Part shown: positions 8,662 through 15,746 of the stretch, piece by piece | How positions within the stretch are numbered: the stretch's first letter is position 1 | Layout of the letters: each line of letters opens with the position of its first letter | From: an uncultured Spirochaetaceae bacterium | Lineage (GTDB): Bacteria; Spirochaetota; Spirochaetia; Treponematales; Treponemataceae | DNA: 47,288 nt | Direction: 5' to 3' | Assembly (NCBI GenBank): GCA_902783155.1 | Contig: CACZPR010000091.1 | Coordinates: 1 to 47,288, forward strand | Position numbers and translations under genes: made by a program | The notes under the pieces: model-generated | What the model was told of the DNA's origin: nothing | Database searches by the model: none | The model's input: only the letters and a program-made list of their open reading frames with translations

Positions 8662-9698
8662 TTACCGAGAACATCCATTATTGTCTGGACATAATCATCA
8701 TTTTTTGAAGCGTCGTATTCCAAAACTTTTGTCGGAAGAGGAGCGGCAGTCTTGTAGCTTTCGGGAAGATTAAAACCATGGTTTGCAGGATACATCCACT
8801 GTGTAAGAGGAAGGACTTTCTGGGCATCAATAGAAATCATAAAATCCATGAATGCCTTTGCACCTTTTTTGTTCGGGGCATTTTTCAAAAGACCGAATCC
8901 TTCAACCTGCATTACGTGACCTTCATCAAAAATCAAAGTCACGTAGCGGTCATTGTTTTCATACTCAACATTGTATGCAGGACTTGTGTTGTAGCTTATG
9001 CACAAAGGAGCCTCGCCGTTCTGGAACATTCCCCAGCCTTCGCTCCAGCCGGATGTCATGGTAAGAATGTTCGGCTTCAACGCTTTCCAATAATCAGAAA
9101 GTTTTTCGCCATAAACAGCGGCAGTCCATGATGCAAAACCAAGTCCCGGAGTTGAAGTGCGCGGATCCATCAGAATTATTTTTTTCTCATAAACCGGAAG
9201 CGTCAAATCTTCAAGAGACTTCGGGGCAGGAACAGAGGACTGGGTGTCATAGATGATTGCAAAATATCCATAGTCATAGGGAGTCAGATTCCAATTTCCG
9301 CCGAGACTTTTTTCATGCCGCAAATCAAAAAGAACTTTGTTGTCTGCCTCAAGCGGCTTGTATGATTCAAGGATTCCTTCTTTCAAAGCTTTTGGAGCAA
9401 GGTTGTTGTCGATTCCCAAAACCACGTCGGCCTGCACATCTTTTTTTTCAAGCACCGCCCGGTTGTAAGCCTGGACAGCATCACCGCAGTCAACAAGATT
9501 CAAAGTGTAACCGGTCTTTTCCTTGAACAGCTTCACAAGCTCAGGACCAGGCCCCCACTCCCCGGCAAAACTGTCGTAAGTGTAGACGACAACTTCATTC
9601 AATCTTTCTTCAGAAGTTTTTTTTGATTTGCAGCTTACAAGAAGAGCGGCAAAAGCCATAGAAACAGAAATAAATTTTACGAAAGTATTTTTTTTCAT
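8658..9698 (-). CDS. thiB: Thiamine-binding lipoprotein of the ABC importer
   Basis: 346 residues. A lipoprotein signal peptide ends at the lipobox LLVSC with cysteine 23, so the protein should be anchored in the envelope. The mature N-terminus VVVYTYDSFAGEWGPGP and the ADVVLGIDNNL motif are characteristic of thiamine-binding TbpA/ThiB. The first gene of the thiBPQ operon, it sits directly behind a TPP riboswitch. GGAGGAAG lies at optimal distance from the ATG and is part of the riboswitch 3' end. Spirochaetes of this type often import thiamine instead of making it. Confidence 0.93.
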   Translation of the reverse strand: MKKNTFVKFISVSMAFAALLVSCKSKKTSEERLNEVVVYTYDSFAGEWGPGPELVKLFKEKTGYTLNLVDCGDAVQAYNRAVLEKKDVQADVVLGIDNNLAPKALKEGILESYKPLEADNKVLFDLRHEKSLGGNWNLTPYDYGYFAIIYDTQSSVPAPKSLEDLTLPVYEKKIILMDPRTSTPGLGFASWTAAVYGEKLSDYWKALKPNILTMTSGWSEGWGMFQNGEAPLCISYNTSPAYNVEYENNDRYVTLIFDEGHVMQVEGFGLLKNAPNKKGAKAFMDFMISIDAQKVLPLTQWMYPANHGFNLPESYKTAAPLPTKVLEYDASKNDDYVQTIMDVLGK

Positions 9699-9795
9699 AT
9701 ACTTCCTCCGCCGGCATTATCCGGATCAGGTTAGGGACTCCATGCGGAATCCTGCGGGTATAATCTCAGGCCTTGCGACCACCCCGGTATTGCGT
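9699..9795 (-). promoter_or_regulatory. TPP (THI-box) riboswitch controlling thiBPQ
   Basis: On the minus strand the conserved THI-box parts appear in order: CCGGGGTGG, then CTGAGA, ACCCGCAGG, ACCTGATCCGGATAATGCC and GGCGGAGGAAG. The closing helix P1 can form between ATAC (9787-9790) and GTAT (9699-9702), which touches the thiB start codon. The Shine-Dalgarno GGAGGA lies inside this closed structure. No terminator follows before the ATG, so control is most likely by hiding the ribosome binding site when TPP is bound. Confidence 0.95.
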
Positions 9796-9804
9796 GACAT
9801 ATAG

Positions 9805-9845
9805 GCATATCTAAAAACTCATTTTCAATAACTTTTTAGATATGC
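9805..9845. repeat. 13-bp perfect inverted repeat
   Basis: GCATATCTAAAAA (9805-9817) and TTTTTAGATATGC (9833-9845) are exact complements around a 15-base loop. It lies upstream of the riboswitch, where the thiBPQ promoter should be. On the minus strand TTGAAA and TATATG flank its left arm at a 19-base spacing, a weak promoter candidate. Confidence 0.8.
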
Positions 9846-9846
9846 T

Positions 9847-9887
9847 GCGAGTTTAAAAGCCCGAAATTACAGGCTTTTAAACGTCGC
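9847..9887. repeat. Inverted repeat, 11-bp arms with extended stem
   Basis: GTTTAAAAGCC (9851-9861) pairs with GGCTTTTAAAC (9872-9882). The stem extends through GCGA on the left and TCGC on the right with one bulged base. It starts two bases after the previous inverted repeat. Confidence 0.8.
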
Positions 9888-9899
9888 GTTTTCAGAGTT

Positions 9900-9927
9900 A
9901 CCTCTAAAAACTGAAGTTTTTAGAGGT
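9900..9927. repeat. 13-bp perfect inverted repeat, terminator-like
   Basis: ACCTCTAAAAACT (9900-9912) and AGTTTTTAGAGGT (9915-9927) form a nearly uninterrupted hairpin followed by TTTT on the plus strand. It is the third hairpin in a row. It could end transcription of the regulator gene at 9976, but the T-run is on the wrong strand for that. From 9928 to 9975 nothing else is seen. Confidence 0.75.
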
Positions 9928-9975
9928 TTTCATATTAGAATATTTTTTTTAGAAGGTCAAGGAATTGAAAATTTG

Positions 9976-10299
9976 TCATTTGTTTTTAATTTCAGAAATC
10001 CTGAGTTTTGTTGAGACCATCATTTTTTGGACTTCCTGCGTAATGATTTCTTCTATTTTTGACCAGTCGCTTTCGTCCACGGACATTTCATCCGGGGTAA
10101 AAAAAAGTGCCGAAGGTGAAATATGGAGGACCTGCGAAATGTTTTCCAGAAGCTCCGCCGAAACAAAACTTTTCCCCGTCTCAAGGTCGCTCAGATGCTT
10201 TGTCGAAATGTCGAGCGTTTCCGAAAGCTTCTCCTGGGAAATCCCCTGCTTTTTTCTATATATATGCAAATTGTTTCCAAAGATTTTCTTCACATCCAT
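9976..10299 (-). CDS. Cro/CI-family (XRE) helix-turn-helix regulator
   Basis: 107 residues. The N-terminal HTH_3 domain (about 8-63) has the usual SQEKLSETLDISTKHLSDLETGKS core. The C-terminal 40 residues are acidic and then helical, likely for dimerisation. AGGGTG precedes the ATG at 10299. It lies 24 bp downstream of a second XRE gene on the same strand, so the two are probably co-transcribed from the operator region at 10587-10658. It probably controls itself, its neighbour or nearby genes; no target is proven. Confidence 0.85.
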   Translation of the reverse strand: MDVKKIFGNNLHIYRKKQGISQEKLSETLDISTKHLSDLETGKSFVSAELLENISQVLHISPSALFFTPDEMSVDESDWSKIEEIITQEVQKMMVSTKLRISEIKNK

Positions 10300-10323
10300 T
10301 CTGCACCCTGCCGAAAAACAAGT

Positions 10324-10593
10324 TCAATGCCCGTCAATACCTAAAAGTTCCAGCACAGAAACATCCAGCACCTTTGCCATAACCACAAGCTCTATGTCCG
10401 TGACGAATCTTTTTCCGCACTCAATTCTTTGGATGGCATTTTTGTCGAGATCAATTCCCAAGAGCTGCATTTTGTCGGCCAATGCACGCTGAGAAAGAGT
10501 CGGACTTTTTGATTTCCTAATCCGGGCAATATTTTCCCCGGAGATATTATTTGAGTCACCGTTTTTATTCTTGAACATAGGCAATATTGACAT
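10324..10593 (-). CDS. Cro/CI-family (XRE) helix-turn-helix regulator, first gene of pair
   Basis: 89 residues at most. The HTH_3 domain spans about residues 22-85, with core SQRALADKMQLLGIDLDKN and IERIECGKRFV-like recognition sequence (read as IQRIECGKRFV). The ATG at 10593 lies inside the 10587-10607 operator and has no visible Shine-Dalgarno. An in-frame ATG at 10578 (MFKNKNG) is an alternative start. Starting inside an operator would suit a leaderless, self-repressed transcript. Confidence 0.8.
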   Translation of the reverse strand: MSILPMFKNKNGDSNNISGENIARIRKSKSPTLSQRALADKMQLLGIDLDKNAIQRIECGKRFVTDIELVVMAKVLDVSVLELLGIDGH

Positions 10594-10607
10594 TCAGTGC
10601 TTGTCAA
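10587..10607. promoter_or_regulatory. Operator 1, imperfect TTGACATT palindrome
   Basis: TTGACATT at 10587-10594 faces CTTGTCAA at 10600-10607. It is the same size and spacing as the perfect palindrome at 10638-10658 and overlaps the start of the first XRE gene. Likely autorepressor site. Confidence 0.7.
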
Positions 10608-10624
10608 CCATGAGGATACATGGT
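10607..10624. promoter_or_regulatory. Central inverted repeat between the two operators
   Basis: ACCATG (10607-10612) and CATGGT (10619-10624) flank AGGATA. It sits halfway between the two TTGACATT palindromes and could be a third, different operator or a start-site element. Confidence 0.45.
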
Positions 10625-10637
10625 AAACTGCTTGTAA

Positions 10638-10658
10638 TTGACATTTAGTGAATGTCAA
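10638..10658. promoter_or_regulatory. Operator 2, perfect TTGACATT-N5-AATGTCAA palindrome
   Basis: The 8-bp arms are exact complements around TAGTG. The centre-to-centre distance to operator 1 is 51 bp, about five helical turns, which would allow two dimers on the same DNA face. Confidence 0.75.
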
Positions 10659-10756
10659 ATTTTACAAAAAGAACTTTTTTCAAGCGGGAAAAACAGGGAA
10701 ATGATTTTGCAAGCCTATTGAAAAAGACATTTTGGGATTTTTTGGAACAAAAAAAT

Positions 10757-10780
10757 TTACCTCACTGTACAGTGAGGTAA
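10757..10780. repeat. Perfect 24-bp palindrome
   Basis: Arms TTACCTCACTG and CAGTGAGGTAA meet at a central TA with no loop. It is first of a second three-hairpin cluster; together with 9805-9927 this brackets the XRE gene pair. The stretch 10659-10756 before it is AT-rich and shows nothing further. Confidence 0.85.
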
Positions 10781-10800
10781 GGGGCTTGACCTAGCCCCTT
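10779..10800. repeat. Inverted repeat AAGGGGCT / AGCCCCTT
   Basis: AAGGGGCT (10779-10786) and AGCCCCTT (10793-10800) enclose a six-base loop. It shares its first two bases with the palindrome before it and runs straight into the next inverted repeat. Confidence 0.8.
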
Positions 10801-10837
10801 AAAAACGAAAACTTCGCTTACGCTCGTTTTCGTTTTT
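10801..10837. repeat. Inverted repeat with 12-bp arms
   Basis: AAAAACGAAAAC (10801-10812) pairs with GTTTTCGTTTTT (10826-10837). The right arm ends in a T-run, so on the plus strand this could act as a terminator, although no plus-strand gene ends here. From 10838 to 10893 nothing is recognised. Confidence 0.8.
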
Positions 10838-10893
10838 ACAACCAGAACGGCAAGACATCTTATTTGAAACAAAGATGACTGCACAATTTTTGG

Positions 10894-10941
10894 AAAAAAA
10901 ACTTCACTCCACCGCCGGATGACAGACTGGAGTTTTATAAT
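10894..10941 (+). promoter_or_regulatory. Shared envelope-gene promoter element, copy A
   Basis: Eight A (10894-10901), CACTC (10905-10909), 14 bases, AGACTG (10924-10929), and TATAAT (10936-10941). The same order and the same AGASTG-to-TATAAT distance occur at 19383-19431 and 22439-22490. The leader after it (CATAAACTAC, then AAAAGGAG) also matches copy B. No good -35 box sits 17 bases from TATAAT, which suggests an activator. Confidence 0.75.
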
Positions 10942-10976
10942 GATGGCATAAACTACAACAAAAGGAGATTTGACCT

Positions 10977-12908
10977 ATGAAACAAACAAAAAACAAGCTT
11001 TTGTCATTGCTCGGCATTCTTGCCCTGGGTTTTGCGCTCTTCTCATGTGAAACACAAGTGGAGCCTCCCGCACCCACTACCTACACGGTGACATATACAT
11101 CCGAACACGGAACGGTACCAGAGGCAATCACGGTTGAAGAGAACACGGTTCTTTCAGAGGAGCAGCTTCCAACATGTTCTTACGGAGGCCTTGTATTCAA
11201 AGGTTGGTTTGACGGAGACACAAAAGCTGTTCCCGGTGAGTATACGGTAACTGACAATGTGACACTCACAGCACGCTGGGCATCGACCGCGACCGTTTCA
11301 TACCACAGCAAGAACGGCACCGTACCGGAAAGCTTTGACGCAGAATTGCACCAGACACTTACGGCAGAAAACCTTACGCCGATCACTTGCAGCCCTTATG
11401 TTTTCCTCGGATGGTTCTACGGAAAGGACGCAAACAACAACGGAACCGGAGAGCAGATAAATGCAGGCCTTGCAATAACAAACAACACAGACCTGTATGC
11501 AAAGTGGAAGACAGCGACAGTTTCCTTTACAACACAGTACGGTACTAACCCGGCATCCATAAAAAAATACACAGGTGAGAAAATCACGGAAACGGAAATT
11601 CCTAGCCTTAATGCAAGAACCGGTTACACATCCGATGGTTGGTTCAACAGTTCCACAAAGCTCACAACTAATTACACAGTGAATGGCGATGTGGCGTTCA
11701 CGGAAAAATGGACGGCGAACACATACTCCATAACATTCAAGGCAAACGGCGGAACAGGGGATGACTACACACAGACCGTAACTTATGCTACGACGGCAAA
11801 GCTGAATCCAAACACCTTCACCCGCGAGGGCTACACCTTCAACGGATGGAACCGCGCCGCAAACGGAAGTGGAACTGCATATCCAGATAAAGCTGATTTT
11901 GCCGTGAACGAGGCAAATGGAGTTACCCTTTACGCACAGTGGACTCCAAATGAATACACAATAACATACAAGGCAAACGGAGGAACCGGCAGCGATTTCA
12001 CACAAAACGTGACTTTCGGAACAACTGTTAAGCTTGCCGCCGCCAATACATTTACACACACTGGCACTGGATTGTGCTTTGCACAATGGAATACTGATGC
12101 AGACGGAGAAGGAGCGAATTATTCAGCTGAAACTGATTTTACGGTAACAGAAGCAAATGATATAACACTGTATGCACGTTGGGAAAATATCGTAACAAGG
12201 ATAAAAAACATGACCGAATCCGGGACTATTGTTGCGACAGGAACTTGTAATACATCTACTGTACGATCTATAAATAGTGCTCTTAAAGACTTATATGAAT
12301 CACATAAGGATGTTCTGGTAACACTTGATTTGTCTGGTGTTGAAGGATTGTCCGCATTGGAAGACTCTGCATTTAACAATGGTTACGAGTATAAGTGTAA
12401 AAATCTTGAAGGAATTATTCTACCGTCCAGCGTGACATCGATAGGAGACTTTGCGTTCTTTGAATGCATCGGACTCACAAGCATAACGATACCGTCCTCC
12501 GTGACATCGATAGGAGACTATGCGTTCTATAGATGCAGCGGACTCACAAGCATAACGATACCGTCCTCCGTGACAAAGATAGGAGCCTCTGCGTTCAAAG
12601 GATGCAGCGGCCTCACAAGCATAACGATTCCGTCCTCCGTGACCTCGATAGGAGGCTCTGCGTTCGAAGAATGCAGCGGACTCACAAGCATAACGATACC
12701 GTCCTCCGTGACATCGATAGAATACCTTGCGTTCTATAGATGCAGAGGACTTACTGATGTCACTTTTGCTGATACAGAGAGCAGTTGGGATTTTTATACT
12801 TATGGCACAAAAAAAGGCACTAGAAAAATGAGTGCTACCGATACGGTGGGAAATGCAACATTGCTAAAATCAACATATGTGAATTGTGAGTGGCGCAAAC
12901 AACAGTAG
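10977..12908 (+). CDS. InlB-repeat / BspA-type leucine-rich-repeat lipoprotein
   Basis: 643 residues. A lipoprotein signal ends at the lipobox FALFSC, with cysteine at about 24, so the protein is probably surface or periplasm anchored. Five InlB B-repeat (Listeria-Bacteroides, Flg_new) domains follow at about 36-400; each ends in a GW-F and an ARW/AKW/EKW-type strand. A linker and five BspA-type LRR_5 units come next (about 476-595). Such proteins usually mediate adhesion or host and polysaccharide contact. The LRR part is encoded by nearly identical 69-bp units. AAAGGAG precedes the ATG by eight bases, and promoter copy A drives it. The last 45 residues lack repeats. Confidence 0.9.
   Translation: MKQTKNKLLSLLGILALGFALFSCETQVEPPAPTTYTVTYTSEHGTVPEAITVEENTVLSEEQLPTCSYGGLVFKGWFDGDTKAVPGEYTVTDNVTLTARWASTATVSYHSKNGTVPESFDAELHQTLTAENLTPITCSPYVFLGWFYGKDANNNGTGEQINAGLAITNNTDLYAKWKTATVSFTTQYGTNPASIKKYTGEKITETEIPSLNARTGYTSDGWFNSSTKLTTNYTVNGDVAFTEKWTANTYSITFKANGGTGDDYTQTVTYATTAKLNPNTFTREGYTFNGWNRAANGSGTAYPDKADFAVNEANGVTLYAQWTPNEYTITYKANGGTGSDFTQNVTFGTTVKLAAANTFTHTGTGLCFAQWNTDADGEGANYSAETDFTVTEANDITLYARWENIVTRIKNMTESGTIVATGTCNTSTVRSINSALKDLYESHKDVLVTLDLSGVEGLSALEDSAFNNGYEYKCKNLEGIILPSSVTSIGDFAFFECIGLTSITIPSSVTSIGDYAFYRCSGLTSITIPSSVTKIGASAFKGCSGLTSITIPSSVTSIGGSAFEECSGLTSITIPSSVTSIEYLAFYRCRGLTDVTFADTESSWDFYTYGTKKGTRKMSATDTVGNATLLKSTYVNCEWRKQQ
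12402..12757 (+). repeat. Five 69-bp tandem repeats encoding LRR units
   Basis: Each unit encodes 23 residues of the form GLTSITIPSSVTSIG-x2-AF-x2-C. Adjacent units differ by only a few bases, so the array is young and prone to gain or loss of units by slippage or recombination. Confidence 0.85.
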
Positions 12909-12980
12909 GTGTTTGTGAGCAATGATATTTGTCGGGGAGAGTTTTTATCAGATTTTAGGAGAGATAAGGAGTGATTAGAT

Positions 12981-13451
12981 ATGGGTAGTGAAAAGAATAG
13001 GAGTGATGACGAACTTAGAAATTTGTATGAGCATCGTTATGAAGCTGGTTATTACTTTTTTTATAGCAGCCTGAGTCAGGAGGATAAAGAAAGGTATGAG
13101 TCAATTTCGGCAGAGGAAGATGTAAAAAAATGGAGAAAAGAAGGAAAGTTAATAGGCAAACTGCTCTGTTATGGATTAAAAGAAAAGCATAAGGATTTTA
13201 TTGATCTAGACGAATCCATTGAAGTTTTTGTTAGACGTTGGATTATAAAACGTATTCTTGATATGAAGTCTGGAAAAAGAGATAAAAAAAATATCCAAAA
13301 TGAAGTTTTAAAAATTTCACAAGACTCAAAAAATCGAGTGACAACGTTCTTGAAAGAAGAATTGCAAAATAGCGCTTCAAAAAACTACGTATCTGAAATA
13401 AATGATATTATATCATGGTTGCAAGATGAAAAAGGAAAAGAGATGTCGTAA
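12981..13451 (+). CDS. Hypothetical protein, charged and helical
   Basis: 156 residues, not recognised. It is rich in Lys, Glu and Asp, with no membrane segment or signal peptide, so probably cytoplasmic and mostly helical. AGGAG lies ten bases before the ATG. It comes 72 bp after the lipoprotein gene and 56 bp before a PD-(D/E)XK protein gene on the same strand. Base composition drops sharply in G+C here compared with the genes on both sides, which suggests that this gene and the next arrived together. Confidence 0.6.
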   Translation: MGSEKNRSDDELRNLYEHRYEAGYYFFYSSLSQEDKERYESISAEEDVKKWRKEGKLIGKLLCYGLKEKHKDFIDLDESIEVFVRRWIIKRILDMKSGKRDKKNIQNEVLKISQDSKNRVTTFLKEELQNSASKNYVSEINDIISWLQDEKGKEMS

Positions 13452-13507
13452 AAAAACATCAATTGACATGCACGCGGTTTAATAAAAACGTATGTTTGAT
13501 ATAAGTT

Positions 13508-14845
13508 ATGAATTTGAAAATAAAAATGCAGAAAAAAACAATTGCTACCAAAAACTCTCATATTGATAATACAAAAGATATTCTTTCATATATGATAAGA
13601 ACCTATCTACCAGAGAAAAAAAGAATTTTTGATGAATATGATTTAAATCATGCCGAGAAATTCTGTTTATTTGAAAGTCTCTCTGAAAAATATAGGAATG
13701 AAACATTCCATAGTGACATTCTTTTCTCTTTGCTAAATCTGAACACTCCGGAAATTGGAATGATTAATAATGAAGAGATATTAAAGAATTTTATTTCTCT
13801 GGTAGATAAAGATAATAAATTCACTATCGATTCAAGTATTAAAATAAAAAAGGAATGCTATAATTTTGTTTTTAATGGAATGAATAAAAAACGAGGATAT
13901 ATGGATTTGTTGATTACAAATGCCCATAATCAAGCCATTATCATCGAAAACAAAATCAACAATGCCCCAGACCAACCAAATCAGTTGGTACGATATCTAA
14001 AATTTGTCACTGAAAATATATGTAACGGGAATTCCTCTGACATTTTTATCATGTATTTAACATTAGTACCAGGAAAATACCCAGAAATTGATTCATATGA
14101 TAAAAATCAGTATGATAACTATATAAGAAAACTTTTAGACGCAAAAGAAGGAAAAGATGGAAAGATATTAAAATATTGTTCTGCTATAAACTCACAAGAT
14201 AAAGAAAATTCGTTGAAATTCTTCTTAGAAAAAAGTATGGAAATTCTTGATAAAAACGTGAACCAAAATGATTTAGCAAATAGAAAAAAAATATTTTTTG
14301 AACAATACAAAACATTATTGGAACATTTGGGAGGAAATATGGTTATGGCAGATAAAGAATTGATAAAAGAAATTTTCAAGTCAAAAGACAATCTTGAAAC
14401 TGTGAGAAATTTAAATGAAGTATATTCTAAAGATGTATTAATCAATTCATATATAACCGATTCGTTAAAAAATTCTATGGAAAGCAAAGGTTTTAAGTAT
14501 GAATATGATAATACCGGTGGAGGCTTATATTATCCTATGCATGAAAATTGTAAATTTATTTTTATAGGTGGTGATTATCGAAACTTTCAGATTGCCTTTG
14601 GAATAAGAGGAAAAGAACTAAATGAAGCCGAACGAAAACCGTATGCAGATATTTTAGAAAAATATTTTACTACGCATGAAGCTATACCATGGTATGATAA
14701 AAAATTACTTATGCAGTGGGTTTTCTTAGAAATAGAGCCATTAGGTGAACAAAATAGTATGGATGAGTTTTTAAAAGACTGTACAAAAAACATAGATGGT
14801 ATCATCAAGGATTTCAATAACTCAATCAATACCAAGAGAAAATAA
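13508..14845 (+). CDS. PD-(D/E)XK nuclease superfamily protein (PDDEXK_4-like)
   Basis: 445 residues. The nuclease core is visible in the N-terminal third: GYMDLLI supplies the Asp (about residue 133) and AIIIENKIN the E-x-K (about 148-150), followed by DQPNQLVRY, whose Gln is typical of the PDDEXK_4 family. The C-terminal half contains no recognised domain. No clear ribosome binding site precedes the ATG at 13508, and an ATG six codons later is possible. The gene is the most AT-rich in the window. Genes of this family are frequent in defence islands and on mobile elements; its target is unknown. Confidence 0.75.
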   Translation: MNLKIKMQKKTIATKNSHIDNTKDILSYMIRTYLPEKKRIFDEYDLNHAEKFCLFESLSEKYRNETFHSDILFSLLNLNTPEIGMINNEEILKNFISLVDKDNKFTIDSSIKIKKECYNFVFNGMNKKRGYMDLLITNAHNQAIIIENKINNAPDQPNQLVRYLKFVTENICNGNSSDIFIMYLTLVPGKYPEIDSYDKNQYDNYIRKLLDAKEGKDGKILKYCSAINSQDKENSLKFFLEKSMEILDKNVNQNDLANRKKIFFEQYKTLLEHLGGNMVMADKELIKEIFKSKDNLETVRNLNEVYSKDVLINSYITDSLKNSMESKGFKYEYDNTGGGLYYPMHENCKFIFIGGDYRNFQIAFGIRGKELNEAERKPYADILEKYFTTHEAIPWYDKKLLMQWVFLEIEPLGEQNSMDEFLKDCTKNIDGIIKDFNNSINTKRK

Positions 14846-14876
14846 ATCGCAAGGAAGCAGTTTTATATTCTCCCGT

Positions 14877-15097
14877 TGGCATATCGCCAAGTTCCCCGGC
14901 ACATTGAAAATCATTCGCTTCGCAATCCATTGTAACCCGGCAGTCGGGGACGCAATTGGGGTGGTGAATAAAGACATGCTGTGAAACAAATCGTAAAATC
15001 AAAATCCGCTGTCCGTTCACAATAAAAAAATCAGCTTGAACTTTTTCTGCCAATTCAATTTCTGAAACATGCCCAAATTATTATTCCACAACCATTT
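14877..15097. repeat. Long direct repeat, copy 1
   Basis: Positions 14877-15069 match 15747-15939 over 193 bases with seven substitutions and no gaps. Weaker similarity continues to about 15097 and 15968. Neither open frame on the minus strand resembles a known protein, and the substitutions change residues freely, so it is probably non-coding now. A 21-bp piece at 14989-15009 (AATCGTAAAATCAAAATCCG and one more base) also occurs at 15859, 17180 and, with one change, inside the XRE gene at 18872. From 15098 to 15186 only a second short match (AATCCGCGTGACAAAAAAA) to 17193 is seen. Confidence 0.9.
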
Positions 15098-15186
15098 TAA
15101 AGAAATTACGTTATCAATCTCGAATCCGCGTGACAAAAAAATGGAATTGGGAAAAATCTATTCAGGCTACTATTTTTACCCCTGAC

Positions 15187-15215
15187 TTGACACCCTATTG
15201 GATAGGGTATACATT
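15187..15215 (+). promoter_or_regulatory. Promoter with embedded operator of the toxin-antitoxin unit
   Basis: TTGACA at 15187-15192 and TACATT at 15210-15215 are 17 bases apart. The spacer contains the perfect inverted repeat ACCCTAT-TGG-ATAGGGT (15192-15208), which touches the -35 box. This is the expected place for autorepression by the HTH antitoxin. Confidence 0.75.
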
Positions 15216-15221
15216 GTAAAT

Positions 15222-15374
15222 ATGACAAGAGAATTCATCATTACAAAAGAATTTGACCGTACTTAGAAAGAACTCGGCTTGAATGATGATGATTTAGGCG
15301 AGTTGGAAATATATCTTTGCAAGAATCCAGATTGCGGAGAGACATTACCCCTCCGCTCGAATAAAAAATGCTGA
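15222..15374 (+). pseudogene. RelE/HigB-type toxin, nonsense mutation and C-terminal deletion
   Basis: The frame begins MTREFIITKEFDRT, meets a TAG at codon 15, and continues KELGLNDDDLGELEIYL before switching to unrelated residues and a stop at codon 51. The toxin family has about 110 residues, so roughly the last 60, which carry the catalytic residues, are missing. It sits directly before the antitoxin gene in the normal toxin-first order of higBA. Confidence 0.8.
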
Positions 15375-15388
15375 GAAGGAGGCATTGG

Positions 15389-15721
15389 ATGGTAGAAAAT
15401 AAAGCATTTGAAAGCATTATGAAAGGTCTCACGGAAAGTCTTGAATATGCAAAAGGGGATACTTCAAAGGGAAGAAAAACAACTGTTACCGTTGCAGAGC
15501 TTCCTCAATACCATGATAAGGAAATCAAGCAAATACGAGAGAACCTGAACCTCACGCAGAAAAACTTTGCCTTTGTTTTGGGAGTGTCAACTAAAACTGT
15601 TGAAGCATGGGAGTCCGGCAGAAATATTCCGCAAGGAACTGCACAAAGATTCCTTCAGCTCCTGCAAACCGGCGGTAAAAAAATGTTGCAGGATTATAAT
15701 GTAGTAACAGTGACTATGTGA
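15389..15721 (+). CDS. HigA-type HTH antitoxin
   Basis: 110 residues. Cro/CI HTH in the C-terminal half (about 50-100) with LNLTQKNFAFVLGVSTKTVEAWESGRN, preceded by a helical N-terminal region (MVENKAFESIMKGLTESLEYAKG) seen in HigA-2-type antitoxins. Start 15389 is chosen because GAAGGAGG ends seven bases before it; an ATG at 15368 overlaps the toxin remnant. The gene is intact although its toxin is not. It may persist as an autorepressor or as protection against a related toxin elsewhere. Confidence 0.85.
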   Translation: MVENKAFESIMKGLTESLEYAKGDTSKGRKTTVTVAELPQYHDKEIKQIRENLNLTQKNFAFVLGVSTKTVEAWESGRNIPQGTAQRFLQLLQTGGKKMLQDYNVVTVTM

Positions 15722-15746
15722 CAAAACTATAGCTTTCTTAAATCCG

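Noticed and set aside
6350..9698. Iron(III) or spermidine importer in place of thiamine importer
   Set aside because: The ATPase and fused permease alone would allow it, but the binding protein motifs (YTYDSFAGEWGPGP, VVLGIDNNL) and the TPP riboswitch point to thiamine.
11298..12086. Long minus-strand ORF of 262 codons with many Cys
   Set aside because: Antisense shadow of the InlB-repeat region; no start signal and an implausible composition.
12533..12739. Alternative-frame ORF rich in MQR-HKHND repeats
   Set aside because: It is a shadow frame of the LRR-encoding 69-bp repeats.
14826..15053. Minus-strand ORF in the long repeat starting MAEKVQADFF, and its partner at 15738-15923
   Set aside because: The two copies differ mainly by amino-acid-changing substitutions, no ribosome binding site is seen, and the sequence resembles no known family.
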